This document shows positions 8,538 through 17,336 of a stretch of DNA of 64,000 nucleotides, one piece after another (the first letter of the stretch is position 1; each line of letters starts with the position of its first letter). The translations under genes and the position numbers were made by a program. The notes under the pieces were generated by a model, which saw only the letters and a program-made list of their open reading frames with translations, was not told the DNA's origin and did not search any database. Source of the stretch: an uncultured Gemmiger sp. (GTDB taxonomy: Bacteria; Bacillota; Clostridia; Oscillospirales; Ruminococcaceae); the NCBI GenBank assembly GCA_947629015.1, contig CANRCB010000006.1, positions 1 to 64,000 on the forward strand. The letters run 5' to 3'.

Positions 8538-10502
8538 TTACGGCAGCGGCCCGGCAAAGGCCTGCCATACTGCGGCGCCGTCGCGCACAAAGGCGATGTA
8601 CTGCGGCAGCTCGGCGCCGATATCATACCATGCGCCGCCGGCATAGAGCTGCCCCGTGCCGGTATGGCGCCATGCCCCTGCGGGCAGGTAGACCCGTTTT
8701 TCCCGCTGGCCGGGGCGCACGATGGGGGCAAAGAGGATATCGTCACCAAAAAGATACTCCTCCCCCAGCGTGTAGCACACCGCATCCTGCGGGAAATCGA
8801 AAAACAGCGGCCGCATGACCGGCACCCCGCTTTGGGAGGCTTTGGCCATTTCGGCTTCGATGTACGGGCGCAAACGCTCCCGCAGAAGCATCAGCGGCCG
8901 CAGCATGGCGAGCACCTGCCCGCCGAAGCTCCACGGTTCGTTGCCGCGGCCGGTGGGCTCCTTGACGGGGCGGGTGCGGTCCTGCCCGCCGCGGTTGCCG
9001 TGCAGGCGGGTGACCGGGCAGAACACCCCGTACTGGAACCAGCGCACCAGCAGCTCCCGGAAGGCGGGGTCGTCGGGGTCGCCGCCGTAAAAGCCGCCGA
9101 TATCGGTGTTCCACCACGGGATGCCGCACACCGCCATGTGGAGCCCCGCCTTGACCTGGGCGGCGAGGCTTTCAAAGGTGGAGGGGATATCGCCCGACCA
9201 CACCAGCGCCCCGAACCGCTGCGCGCCGGTATAGGCGCAGCGCACCAGGGTGACGGTGTCCGCCCGGCCGGCGGCCCGCATACCCTCCCACACCATCTGC
9301 GCGTGGCAGAAGGGGTACAGAAGGGCCGTCTCGTCGCCGCGGCCGCTGCCCAGCACAAGGTTGTCAAAATCCTCGGGGTGTATCTCGGGTTCGGTCTCGT
9401 CCAGCCAGAAAAAGTCTACGCCGTTGTCCAGGTAATTTTGCCGCAGCTTTTCCCACACAAAGCGGCGGGTGGCCGGGCGGGTGGTATCGATGACGGCCTG
9501 CGGGCCGTAAAAATCGAACAGGCGGTCGGTGCCGCGGGCGGTGGCGATGAGCATATTGCCCGCGCGCAGGGCGGCGTAGTTTTCGCTTTTTTCGTTGACG
9601 GTGGGCCACACCGAGACGCCCACCTTGACACCCATGGCGTGCAGCTCGGCGCACATGGCCGCGGGGTCGGGCCAGCAGGCGGGGTCAAACCGCCAGTCCC
9701 CCTGCTCCGTCCAGTGGAAATAGTCGATAATGATGGCCGAGAGCGGCAGCCCCAGCTCCCGGTAGCGCCGCGCCACGCGCAGCACCTCGGCCTGCGTTTC
9801 GTAGCGCAGGCGGCTTTGCCAGATGCCGCTGGCCCAGTGGGGCAGCGGCGGGGCGTGGCCGGTCAGGTCGGCCAGGGCCGCGGCGGCCTGCCGCGGTGTG
9901 CCGCCGAGGACCACATAGTCGATCTGGCGGGTGCAATCGCTGTGCCAGCGGGTGCGGTTGGCGGCCAGTTCACACCGGCCGGTGGAGGGCAGGTTCCACA
10001 AAAAGCCGTACCCACGCGAGGAATACAGGTACGGTATGGCGCATTTGGCGTTGACGTTGCGCAGGTCGATGACGCAGCCCTTGAGGTCAAAGCAGCCGTT
10101 GGCCTCATGCCCGAGGCCGTAAAAATGCTCATCGGGGGCCGCCGCAAAGCTGACGCGCGCCTGCCACAGGCCGCTGCCGATGTTCCGGTAGCGGCGGATA
10201 CCGCCGCCAAAGGCCAGCTCCGGCTGCTCCGCCAGCAGCGGGCGGCCGGCGTCCTCGTATTCCAGCCGGCCGTCGGGGTGCATACGGGCGCGCAGCGTGC
10301 CCACCTGCAAAACGGCGCAATCCCCCTCCAGCGCGGCGGCGGCCGGGGCGGGGGCGGGCATCAGCGTCCAGTCCTGCGGCTGCACACCGCGCGGGTCCGG
10401 CGTGGAGCGGAAACGGATGCCGCGCGGCCCGCAGGCGCACAGGCAGCCGCTCTCGCCGGGGGCCTCAAAGCGGACGGTCTGCCCCTCGATGGCAAAGCGC
10501 AT
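8538..10502 (-). CDS. Glycoside hydrolase family 31 (alpha-glucosidase/alpha-xylosidase type)
   Basis: Retaining alpha-glycosidase of 654 aa, without a signal peptide, so it likely acts on imported oligosaccharides. Residues 1 to about 215 form the N-terminal beta-sandwich, followed by a TIM barrel. The nucleophile region FFWLDETEPE places the likely nucleophile at Asp368; the acid/base region VWSGDIPSTF places it at Asp438. Other barrel motifs are YFHWTEQGDWRFD and GVSVWPTVNEKSENY. GGAAGGGAGG precedes the ATG. First gene of a three-gene set with the BMP-type and phosphoesterase genes. I see no clear promoter in the 90 bp after HU, so read-through is possible. Substrate (glucoside, xyloside or sulfoquinovoside) is not determinable here. 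Confidence 0.88.
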   Translation of the reverse strand: MRFAIEGQTVRFEAPGESGCLCACGPRGIRFRSTPDPRGVQPQDWTLMPAPAPAAAALEGDCAVLQVGTLRARMHPDGRLEYEDAGRPLLAEQPELAFGGGIRRYRNIGSGLWQARVSFAAAPDEHFYGLGHEANGCFDLKGCVIDLRNVNAKCAIPYLYSSRGYGFLWNLPSTGRCELAANRTRWHSDCTRQIDYVVLGGTPRQAAAALADLTGHAPPLPHWASGIWQSRLRYETQAEVLRVARRYRELGLPLSAIIIDYFHWTEQGDWRFDPACWPDPAAMCAELHAMGVKVGVSVWPTVNEKSENYAALRAGNMLIATARGTDRLFDFYGPQAVIDTTRPATRRFVWEKLRQNYLDNGVDFFWLDETEPEIHPEDFDNLVLGSGRGDETALLYPFCHAQMVWEGMRAAGRADTVTLVRCAYTGAQRFGALVWSGDIPSTFESLAAQVKAGLHMAVCGIPWWNTDIGGFYGGDPDDPAFRELLVRWFQYGVFCPVTRLHGNRGGQDRTRPVKEPTGRGNEPWSFGGQVLAMLRPLMLLRERLRPYIEAEMAKASQSGVPVMRPLFFDFPQDAVCYTLGEEYLFGDDILFAPIVRPGQREKRVYLPAGAWRHTGTGQLYAGGAWYDIGAELPQYIAFVRDGAAVWQAFAGPLP

Positions 10503-10550
10503 GGCGGCCTCCCTTCCTTTTTTGGCGGCGGGGCGGGCCCGCCGTGTGCG

Positions 10551-10579
10551 AAAAACCGCCGCCCCGGGCAGGGCGGCGG
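10551..10579 (-). terminator. Intrinsic terminator of the HU gene
   Basis: On the minus strand CCGCCGCCC, six-base loop, GGGCGGCGG, then five Ts, starting 15 bases past the HU stop. Classic Rho-independent form. Confidence 0.85.
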
Positions 10580-10593
10580 CTGGATGGGCCTGT

Positions 10594-10869
10594 TTACTTG
10601 CCGATCTTTTCTTTCAGGCGGCCGCTGGCCTTGAAGCCGGGGATGGCGGTGGGCTTGAGCTGGCTGACAGCCTTGGTCTTGGGGTTGGTGAAGTTCTTGG
10701 TCTGGCGCTGGCGCATCTCAAACCGGCCAAAGCCCGCAATGGTGACCTTGTTGCCCTTTTTGAGTTCGTCACCGATGGTGCCGAAGATGCCGTCCATCAC
10801 GTCCTCGACATGCGCGGCGGTCATCCCGGTATCGGCCGCGACTTTGGTAATAAGCTGCGATCTGGTCAT
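10594..10869 (-). CDS. hup: HU family DNA-binding protein
   Basis: Small histone-like dimer that bends and compacts DNA. The 91-aa product starts MTRSQLITKVAADTG. It carries the HU signature GFGRFEMRQRQTKNFTNPKT and the proline-bearing DNA arm, and ends in KASGRLKEKIGK. I chose ATG 10869 because AGGAG sits 8 bases upstream; the GTG nine bases earlier overlaps that site. Monocistronic, with its own promoter and terminator. Confidence 0.95.
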   Translation of the reverse strand: MTRSQLITKVAADTGMTAAHVEDVMDGIFGTIGDELKKGNKVTIAGFGRFEMRQRQTKNFTNPKTKAVSQLKPTAIPGFKASGRLKEKIGK

Positions 10870-10926
10870 ACTGCACACTCCTGTTTCTGGCCGGCCAAGG
10901 GGGCCGGCGTCCTTCTGATAGTTCTT

Positions 10927-10955
10927 ATTATAGAGAAAAATACGCGTTCAGGCAA
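10927..10955 (-). promoter_or_regulatory. Sigma-A promoter of the HU gene
   Basis: Minus strand TTGCCT (10950-10955), 17 bp, TATAAT (10927-10932), about 58 bases upstream of the start codon. Confidence 0.8.
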
Positions 10956-11000
10956 GGGTTTTTTGTAAATTCCACGCTGTTTGACAAAAAATCGTCAAAT

Positions 11001-11038
11001 GCCATAAAAACCCGCCGCCGCAGGCGGGTTTTTATGGC
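11001..11038 (-). terminator. Terminator of the pyr-car operon
   Basis: A perfect 16-bp stem (GCCATAAAAACCCGCC with GGCGGGTTTTTATGGC) around GCCGCA, 15 bases after the carB stop. The A and T tracts sit inside the stem, so it can work in both directions. Confidence 0.85.
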
Positions 11039-11053
11039 ACTTGTCCCCCGGTT

Positions 11054-14000
11054 TCAGCCCGAAATGCGCGCTTCGCCGGCGGCATGGCGGTGCAGAGCGG
11101 CCACGTCCACCAGCTCCATACCGTCGATGGAATGCTCGCTGCGCAGGGCGTCGACGAGCACGCGCGCGGTATCCAGCGATGTGAGCAGCGGGATGGAAAG
11201 CTCCGTCGCCTTGCGGCGGAAACGGACCGAGTCCCGGTGGGGGTCCCGTCCGTGGGGCGAGGTGGAGATGATGTAATCGACGAGCTCGCTTTCGAGCAGG
11301 TCGATGACGTTGGGGCGCTCCCCGCTCATCTGGCGCACGGTGGAGCAGGGGATCATCTGCCGGCGCAGGTAGCTGGCGGTGCCGGCGGTGGCGTAGATCT
11401 TATAGCCGTAGTCATGCAGTTTCCACGCAAGGTCGGTGACCTCGCGCTTGTCGCTGTCCTTGACCGAGATGATGACGCAGGAGCCGGGGCCCGGCGTCTT
11501 GAAGCGGAACCCCGCGCCGATAAGGCCCTTGAGCATCGCCTCGTGGAAGGTGGGGGCGATGCCCAGCACCTCGCCGGTGGATTTCATCTCGGGGCCGAGC
11601 ATGGTGTCGACGCCGTGCAGCTTTTCAAAGCTGAACACCGGCACTTTGACCGCCGTGTAGGGGCTTTGCCCGCCCCGCCAGAGCCCGGTGCCGTAACCCA
11701 TATCCCGCAGCTTTTCGCCCAGGGTGCAGCGCACGGCCAGGTCCACCATCGGCACGCCGGTCACCTTGCTGATGTAGGGCACGGTGCGCGAGGAGCGGGG
11801 GTTGACCTCGATGACATAGACCTTGCCGTTCTGCACCGCGTACTGCACGTTGACAAGCCCCACGACCTTGAGCTCCCGCGCGAAGCGGCCGGTGTAATCG
11901 ACGAGGGTATCGACGACCGAGGGCGGGAAATCATACGGCGGGTAGACGCAGATGGAATCGCCGGAGTGCACGCCGGTGCGCTCGACCTGCTCCATGATGC
12001 CGGGGACGAGATAGTCCTCGCCGTCGCAGATGGCATCGACCTCGCACTCGGTGCCGAAGATGTATTTGTCCATCAGCACGGGGTGGCTCATGTCGACGTG
12101 GGCGGTGATGACGCCCATGTACTCCTCCACATCGGCGGAGTTGTAGGCCACGATCATGTTCTGCCCGCCCAGCACGTAGCTGGGCCGCATGAGCACCGGG
12201 TAGCCGACCTCGCGCGCGGCCCGGAGGGCCTCGTCCAGCGTATAGACGGTGCGGCCCTCGGGGCGCGGGATGCCGCAGCGCTCAAGCAGGGCGTCAAAGC
12301 GCTCGCGGTCCTCGGCCTCGTCGATGGCGTCGGCCGGGGTGCCGAGGATGGGCAGGCCGATCTCCTCCATGTGCCGGGCCAGCTTGATGGCCGTCTGCCC
12401 GCCGAACTGCACCACGCAGCCGTCGGGCTTTTCGGTGGCGATGATGTGGTCTACGCTTTCGGGGGTCAAAGGGTCGAAATACAGGCGGTCGCCGGTGTCG
12501 AAATCGGTGGAGACGGTCTCGGGGTTGTTGTTGACGAGGATGGCCTCGCAGCCGTGGTTTTTGAGCGTCCACACCGCGTGCACCGAGCAGTAGTCGAACT
12601 CGATGCCCTGCCCGATGCGGATGGGCCCGGAGCCGAACACCAGCACCTTTTTGCGCCCCTTGCCGCCGCGCCCGGCGATAAAATCGGCGGCCTCGTTCTC
12701 CTCGTCCCAGGTGGAGTAGAAATAGGGCGTCCGGGCGGCAAATTCCGCCGCGCAGGTGTCCACCATCTTGAAGCCGGCGCGCGCCGGCGCACAGGGCAGC
12801 GCCCCGGCCCCGGACAGGCGCAGGATGGTCTTGTCCAAAAAGCCGAGTTTCTTGGCGGCGCGGTAGCTTTGTTCGGTCAGCGGTTCGGTGCGCAGGCGCT
12901 GCTCGGCGTCGGCGAGGTTTTGCAGCTTGTCCAAAAACCAGGGGTCGATTTTGGTGATCTCGTAGATTTTTTCGTGCGGGATGCCGCGGCCCAGCGCCTC
13001 GTACACGACGAACGCGCGCTCGGAATCCTGCACGGCAAGCCGGCGCACGATCTCCTCGTCCGGCAGCTGGGCAAGGCCGGGCAGGCGCAGCGTGTCCATG
13101 CCGAGCTCGGTGGAGGAGACGGCCTTCATCATGGCGTGCTCAAAGCTGTTGCCGATGGCCATCACCTCGCCGGTGGCCATCATCTGGGTGCCGAGGGATT
13201 TGTCGGCATAGACGAACTTGTCGAACGGCCACTTGGGGTACTTGACCACCACATAATCGAGCGCCGGCTCAAAACAGGCGCAGGTCTCGCCGGTGACCTC
13301 GTTGGTGATCTCGTCCAGGGTATAGCCGAGGGCGATCTTGGTGGCCACCTTGGCGATGGGGTAGCCGGTGGCCTTGGACGCCAGCGCCGACGAGCGCGAC
13401 ACACGGGGGTTGACCTCGATGACGGCGTACTCAAAGCTGTCGGGCTTTAAGGCGAACTGGCAGTTGCAGCCGCCCTCGATGCCAAGCTCGGTGATGATAT
13501 CGAGCGCGGCGGTGCGCAGCATCTGGTATTCGTGGTCGGAGAGGGTCTGGCTGGGCGCGACGACGATGGAATCCCCGGTGTGGATGCCGACGGGGTCAAG
13601 GTTTTCCATGTTGCAGACGGTAATGACGTTGCCCTTGGAATCCCGCATGACCTCGTATTCGATCTCTTTCCAGCCGGCGATGCATTTTTCGATGAGGACC
13701 TGGTGGATGGGCGAGAGGCGCAGGCCGTTGGTGCCGATCTCGCGCAGCTTCTCCTCGTCCTCACAGATGCCGCCGCCGGTGCCGCCCATCGTGAAGGCGG
13801 GCCGCACGATGACGGGGTAGCCGATCTCACCGGCAAAGGCGACGGCGTCCTCCAGATCCTCCACCACCTTGGAGGGGATGACCGGCTGGTGCAGCTTTTC
13901 CATCGTATCCTTGAACAGCTGGCGGTCCTCGGCGCGGTCGATGGTGTCGGGCCGGCAGGCGAGCAGGCGCACGCCGCTGCGGTCCAGAAAGCCGTTGCGG

Positions 14001-14308
14001 GCAAGCTCCATGCTGAGGTTCAGGCCCATCTGCCCGCCGAGGTTGGGCAGGATGGCGTCGGGGCGTTCTTTTTCGATGATGCGCTCGACGACCGCGGCGG
14101 TCAGGGGCTCAATATAGACATGGTCGGCGATATCGGGGTCGGTCATGATGGTGGCGGGGTTGGAGTTGACGAGCACCGTCTCGACCCCTTCGGCTTTGAG
14201 CGCGCGGCACGCCTGCGTGCCGGAATAGTCAAACTCCGCGGCCTGGCCGATGATGATGGGCCCCGAACCGATGACGAGCACCTTTTGGATGCGCGGGTCT
14301 TTGGGCAT
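11054..14308 (-). CDS. carB: Carbamoyl-phosphate synthase large subunit
   Basis: Makes carbamoyl phosphate from bicarbonate, 2 ATP and the ammonia channelled from CarA. The 1084-aa product has two homologous ATP-grasp halves. The first starts KVLVIGSGPIIIGQAAEFDYSG and the second KVLVFGSGPIRIGQGIEFDY (about residue 560). The C-terminal MGS-like allosteric domain (about 945-1084) has TDLAWKLHDYGYKIYATAGTA. Start ATG lies one base after the carA stop, with AAAGGAGG upstream. Last gene of the pyrimidine operon. Placement there suggests that this CPSase mainly serves pyrimidines, but it would also feed arginine. Confidence 0.97.
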   Translation of the reverse strand: MPKDPRIQKVLVIGSGPIIIGQAAEFDYSGTQACRALKAEGVETVLVNSNPATIMTDPDIADHVYIEPLTAAVVERIIEKERPDAILPNLGGQMGLNLSMELARNGFLDRSGVRLLACRPDTIDRAEDRQLFKDTMEKLHQPVIPSKVVEDLEDAVAFAGEIGYPVIVRPAFTMGGTGGGICEDEEKLREIGTNGLRLSPIHQVLIEKCIAGWKEIEYEVMRDSKGNVITVCNMENLDPVGIHTGDSIVVAPSQTLSDHEYQMLRTAALDIITELGIEGGCNCQFALKPDSFEYAVIEVNPRVSRSSALASKATGYPIAKVATKIALGYTLDEITNEVTGETCACFEPALDYVVVKYPKWPFDKFVYADKSLGTQMMATGEVMAIGNSFEHAMMKAVSSTELGMDTLRLPGLAQLPDEEIVRRLAVQDSERAFVVYEALGRGIPHEKIYEITKIDPWFLDKLQNLADAEQRLRTEPLTEQSYRAAKKLGFLDKTILRLSGAGALPCAPARAGFKMVDTCAAEFAARTPYFYSTWDEENEAADFIAGRGGKGRKKVLVFGSGPIRIGQGIEFDYCSVHAVWTLKNHGCEAILVNNNPETVSTDFDTGDRLYFDPLTPESVDHIIATEKPDGCVVQFGGQTAIKLARHMEEIGLPILGTPADAIDEAEDRERFDALLERCGIPRPEGRTVYTLDEALRAAREVGYPVLMRPSYVLGGQNMIVAYNSADVEEYMGVITAHVDMSHPVLMDKYIFGTECEVDAICDGEDYLVPGIMEQVERTGVHSGDSICVYPPYDFPPSVVDTLVDYTGRFARELKVVGLVNVQYAVQNGKVYVIEVNPRSSRTVPYISKVTGVPMVDLAVRCTLGEKLRDMGYGTGLWRGGQSPYTAVKVPVFSFEKLHGVDTMLGPEMKSTGEVLGIAPTFHEAMLKGLIGAGFRFKTPGPGSCVIISVKDSDKREVTDLAWKLHDYGYKIYATAGTASYLRRQMIPCSTVRQMSGERPNVIDLLESELVDYIISTSPHGRDPHRDSVRFRRKATELSIPLLTSLDTARVLVDALRSEHSIDGMELVDVAALHRHAAGEARISG

Positions 14309-14309
14309 A

Positions 14310-15533
14310 TCACCGCACCTCCTTTACAGGCGTTTTTGCCGGATCCGCCCCGGCCGGTGCGGCGGCCCTGGCGGCGCGCACGTTGGAAAGGAAACGGTCG
14401 AACAGAAACTCGGTATCGCGCGGGCCGCCGCTGGCCTCGGGGTGGAACTGGACGGTAAAGCAGTTCCACGCCGTGTAGGCGACGCCCTCACAGGTGTTGT
14501 CGTTGGCGTTGACGTGGCTGACGGCGCCCATCGCGGCGGGCACGGTCCCGCTTTGCACGGCGTAGCCGTGGTTCTGGCTGGTGATGAAGGTGCGCTTGGT
14601 GGCAAGCTCGGTCACCGGCTGGTTGGCGCCGCGGTGGCCGTATTTGAGCTTGGCCGTTTTGGCGCCGGCCGCCAGCGCCGTGAGCTGGTGCCCGAGGCAG
14701 ATGCCAAAGGTGGGGATGCCGGTATCGAGCATCTGGCGGAGGTTTTGGATGACGACGGTGTTCTCGGCCGGGTCACCGGGGCCGTTGGAAAGCATGAGGC
14801 CGTCGGCGCCAAGGGCGGCGAGGTCGGCGGCGGTGGCGGTGGCGGGCAGCACCGTGACCGTGCAGCCGCGCTTGCGCAGGCAGCGCAGGATGTTGTTTTT
14901 GCAGCCAAGGTCGAGCAGGGCGATGTGCAAAGGCTTTTCGCCGTCCGCGGCGGGGGGCAGTTCCCCGCTGCTGCCGTACTCGCCCTGCCAGCCGGGGGCG
15001 GGCGGCGTGAGCGGCGGGAAGGTATGCGCCGCCTTGCAGGTGACGGCCGCCACCGCGCCGGTGACGGCGTAGGCGCTGACGGCCCTTAGCAGGTTGGCCA
15101 GCTTTTCGGCGTTGGCGGCGTCCGCCGGGTCAAACTCGGTGGTGATGGCGCCGTTCATCACGCCGCTCTCCCGCAAAGTGCGGGTGAGGGCGCGGGTGTC
15201 GATGCCTTCGATGCCGACGGTGCCGTTCTCCTTCAAAAAGGCGTCCAGCGTCTTTTCACACCGGAAGTTGCTGGGCGTCGTGCACGCCTGCCGCACGATG
15301 TAGCCCTTTGCCCAGACTTTGGCGCTCTCGTGATCGGCCTTGTTCATGCCGTAGTTGCCGATGAGGGGGTAGGTCTGGGTGATGATCTGGCCGTAGTAGC
15401 TGGGGTCGGTGAGTGTTTCCTGAAAGCCGACCATGCCGGTGGCGAACACGACCTCGCCCACCGTTGTGCCGGCGCAGCCGACACTTTGCCCGGTGAACAC
15501 CCTGCCGTTCGCTAAAATCAGATATGCCTGCAT
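14310..15533 (-). CDS. carA: Carbamoyl-phosphate synthase small subunit (glutaminase)
   Basis: Hydrolyses glutamine and passes ammonia to CarB. The 407-aa product has the CarA N-terminal domain (MQAYLILANGRVFTGQSVG, TDPSYYGQIITQTYPLIGNYG). The class I amidotransferase domain follows, with the nucleophile Cys in FGICLGHQLTALAAG and the His/Glu pair in VQFHPEASGGP. C-terminal residues after about 385 are an Ala/Pro-rich tail. The ribosome site is weak (GAGG at 11 bases). No promoter was found in the 257 bp between pyrE and carA, so it is probably co-transcribed with pyr genes across a purine/pyrimidine hairpin element. Confidence 0.97.
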   Translation of the reverse strand: MQAYLILANGRVFTGQSVGCAGTTVGEVVFATGMVGFQETLTDPSYYGQIITQTYPLIGNYGMNKADHESAKVWAKGYIVRQACTTPSNFRCEKTLDAFLKENGTVGIEGIDTRALTRTLRESGVMNGAITTEFDPADAANAEKLANLLRAVSAYAVTGAVAAVTCKAAHTFPPLTPPAPGWQGEYGSSGELPPAADGEKPLHIALLDLGCKNNILRCLRKRGCTVTVLPATATAADLAALGADGLMLSNGPGDPAENTVVIQNLRQMLDTGIPTFGICLGHQLTALAAGAKTAKLKYGHRGANQPVTELATKRTFITSQNHGYAVQSGTVPAAMGAVSHVNANDNTCEGVAYTAWNCFTVQFHPEASGGPRDTEFLFDRFLSNVRAARAAAPAGADPAKTPVKEVR

Positions 15534-15576
15534 CTTAATCCATGCCTCGCAATGCGTTGATGTGCTCCCTGTAAAA

Positions 15577-15790
15577 GAGAAGCGTGAAGGTTAAGGAGTG
15601 AAGAAAGAGGAGTGAAGAGAGAAGAGATTCGGTACGGCGCTGCGCGCCGCCTTTTAACGCCTTTATGTCTTTTATCTTTTGTCTTTTATCTTTTATCTTT
15701 TGTCTTTTATCTTTTATCTCTTATCTTTTATCTCTTATCTCTTATCTTTTATCTCTTATCTTTTATCTCTTATCTTTTATTCCCTTCCCG
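15577..15790. repeat. Purine/pyrimidine palindromic intercistronic element, copy C
   Basis: Between pyrE and carA. On plus it shows a purine arm (GAAGAAAGAGGAGTGAAGAG), a GC-rich centre CGGTACGGCGCTGCGCGCCG followed by TTTTAA, and a long pyrimidine arm made of heptamers. The centre matches the reverse complement of the element between the pseudouridine synthase and cca genes (53537-53664). On the transcript (minus) the purine arm comes first, so an extended imperfect RNA hairpin is possible. Confidence 0.65.
15668..15779. repeat. Heptanucleotide tandem repeat (TCTTTTA)16
   Basis: Sixteen uninterrupted 7-bp units. Copies 2 and 5 read TCTTTTG; copies 8, 10, 11, 13 and 15 read TCTCTTA. On the transcribed strand it is a purine tract AAAAGAT. 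It ends 11 bases before the pyrE stop codon position. Open frames over it, rich in Leu/Ser/Phe, are an artefact of the repeat. Copy number is likely to vary among strains. Confidence 0.95.
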
Positions 15791-16387
15791 TCACAGCGTC
15801 TGTTTTGCCTGTTCCTTCATTTTGCGGCTGCCGAGGTGCACCAGCGGCAGCCGGCCCTCTTTGCAGATGGGGCAATCCCCGGCGGGATAGTTGGGCAGGT
15901 CGAGCTTTAAGGCGCTGGCCAGGATGGGGATGGGCGACGGGGCCTCCGGCCGGGTGCGGTCAACGACGCAGCAGATGCCCAGGCACACGCCGCCGGCGTC
16001 TTCGATAGCCTTTTTCGTCTCAAGGCTGGAGATGCCGGTGGTGACGACATCCTCGGCGATGATGCAGCGCTCCCCCGGTTGGATGGCAAAGCGCTTGAGC
16101 GTCATCACATTGTCGACGCGCTCGGTAAAGATGGCGCGTTTGCCCAGCTGGCGGCCCAGCTCATACGCGTAGACGATGCCGCCCATCGCCGGGCCGACGA
16201 TGACATCGGCCCCATACGCCTTGAGCGCCTCGGCCACCGGGGCCATGACCTCGGCGCATTTGTCCGGGTATTGCTGCAAGAAGGCCATCTGGCAGTACGC
16301 GCCGGAGTGGCGCCCGGAGGACAGCAGGAAATGCCCCTCCAAAAATGCCTTGCATTCCTTTAAAACTTCGAGAGCGGGTCTGGTCAT
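15791..16387 (-). CDS. pyrE: Orotate phosphoribosyltransferase
   Basis: Converts orotate and PRPP to OMP. The 198-aa product has LLSSGRHSGAYCQMA, the type I PRTase loop GKRAIFTERVDN, and the PRPP motif CIIAEDVVTTGISSLETKKA at about 118-137. It ends with a short Cys-bearing extension (GDCPICKEGRLPLVHLGSRK), typical of one Firmicute/archaeal OPRT group. Start ATG is 9 bases after AGGAGGAG; the longer frame upstream is out-of-gene. It lies 26 bp after pyrD. The 3' end abuts the heptamer repeat. Confidence 0.95.
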   Translation of the reverse strand: MTRPALEVLKECKAFLEGHFLLSSGRHSGAYCQMAFLQQYPDKCAEVMAPVAEALKAYGADVIVGPAMGGIVYAYELGRQLGKRAIFTERVDNVMTLKRFAIQPGERCIIAEDVVTTGISSLETKKAIEDAGGVCLGICCVVDRTRPEAPSPIPILASALKLDLPNYPAGDCPICKEGRLPLVHLGSRKMKEQAKQTL

Positions 16388-16413
16388 GGCGGATCTCCTC
16401 CTGATTTGTATCG

Positions 16414-17334
16414 TCAGCCGCGGGCGCAGCCGCGGGCTTCTTCCACAGACGCAAAGCCCAGCTCGTCCAGCAGGGCGCAAAGGCCCTCGGCCACCGTCTG
16501 CATGGCGCGCGGGTCGGCAAAGTTGGCGGCGCCCACCTGCACGGCCGCGGCGCCGGCCATGATGAACTCCAGCGCGTCGCGCCCGGTGGCGATGCCGCCC
16601 AGCCCCACGACCGGGATGCGCACGGCCCCCACCGCCTGCCACACCATGCGCAGCGCGATGGGGCGGATGGCCGGGCCGGACAGGCCGGCAAAAACGTTTT
16701 CAAACACCGGGCGGCGGCGGTATACGTCGATGGCGCAGCTTTGGAAGGTGTTGACAAGGCTGACGGCGTCCGCCCCGGCGGCCTCGACAGCCTTGCACAT
16801 GTCGGGGATGCTCTCGGCCTGGGGGCTGAGCTTGACCATCAGCGGCTTTTGGCACACCTTGCGCACCATGGCGGTGACGGCGCCCGCGTCCTTTGCCTTG
16901 ACGCCGTAGGCCATGCCGCCCGCCTTGACGTTGGGGCAGCTGATGTTGAGCTCGACGATATCGACGGCGCTCCCGTTGAGCAGGCGCGCGCCCTCGACGT
17001 ATTCCTCCTCGCTGTGGCCGCCGAGGTTGGCGATGACGGCGGTGCCGTATTTTTGCTTGAGGGCGAGCATTTTGGGCAGCTCGACATCGATAAAATGCGC
17101 AACGCCCGGGTTTTGCAGCCCGATCGAGTTGATGAGGCCGGAGGGCGTCTCGTACAAACGCGCGCCCTCGTTGCCAAACTGGCCGTGCAGCGTAAGGCCC
17201 TTGCCGCAGATGCCGCCGACCTTGGTGTAATCGACAAAAGGCTCATATTCCGGCCCGTAGCCCGCGGTGCCGGAGGCGCCCAGCACCGGGCTGTTGAGGG
17301 GGACGCCCAGCAGCGTCGTTTTGAGGTCCGCCAT
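16414..17334 (-). CDS. pyrD: Dihydroorotate dehydrogenase, catalytic subunit (PyrDB type)
   Basis: FMN enzyme oxidising dihydroorotate to orotate; class 1B works with PyrK to use NAD. The 306-aa product has the active-site Cys in LNISCPNVKAGGMAYG, substrate/FMN motifs NSIGLQNPGV and VVGLGGIATGRDALEFI, and the class 1B start MADLKTTLLGVPLNSPVLGASG. GGGAGGTG lies upstream, and the pyrK stop is 2 bases before the ATG. Adjacent pyrK confirms the 1B type. Confidence 0.96.
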   Translation of the reverse strand: MADLKTTLLGVPLNSPVLGASGTAGYGPEYEPFVDYTKVGGICGKGLTLHGQFGNEGARLYETPSGLINSIGLQNPGVAHFIDVELPKMLALKQKYGTAVIANLGGHSEEEYVEGARLLNGSAVDIVELNISCPNVKAGGMAYGVKAKDAGAVTAMVRKVCQKPLMVKLSPQAESIPDMCKAVEAAGADAVSLVNTFQSCAIDVYRRRPVFENVFAGLSGPAIRPIALRMVWQAVGAVRIPVVGLGGIATGRDALEFIMAGAAAVQVGAANFADPRAMQTVAEGLCALLDELGFASVEEARGCARG

Positions 17335-17336
17335 CG

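Noticed and set aside
15668..15779. Possible CRISPR array
   Set aside because: Units are 7 bp and contiguous with no spacers; a microsatellite, not CRISPR. The 288-bp duplication also lacks repeat-spacer form.
15612..16008. Hydrophobic Leu/Ser/Phe-rich frames
   Set aside because: Direct translation of the TCTTTTA heptamer repeat in three frames; no ribosome site.
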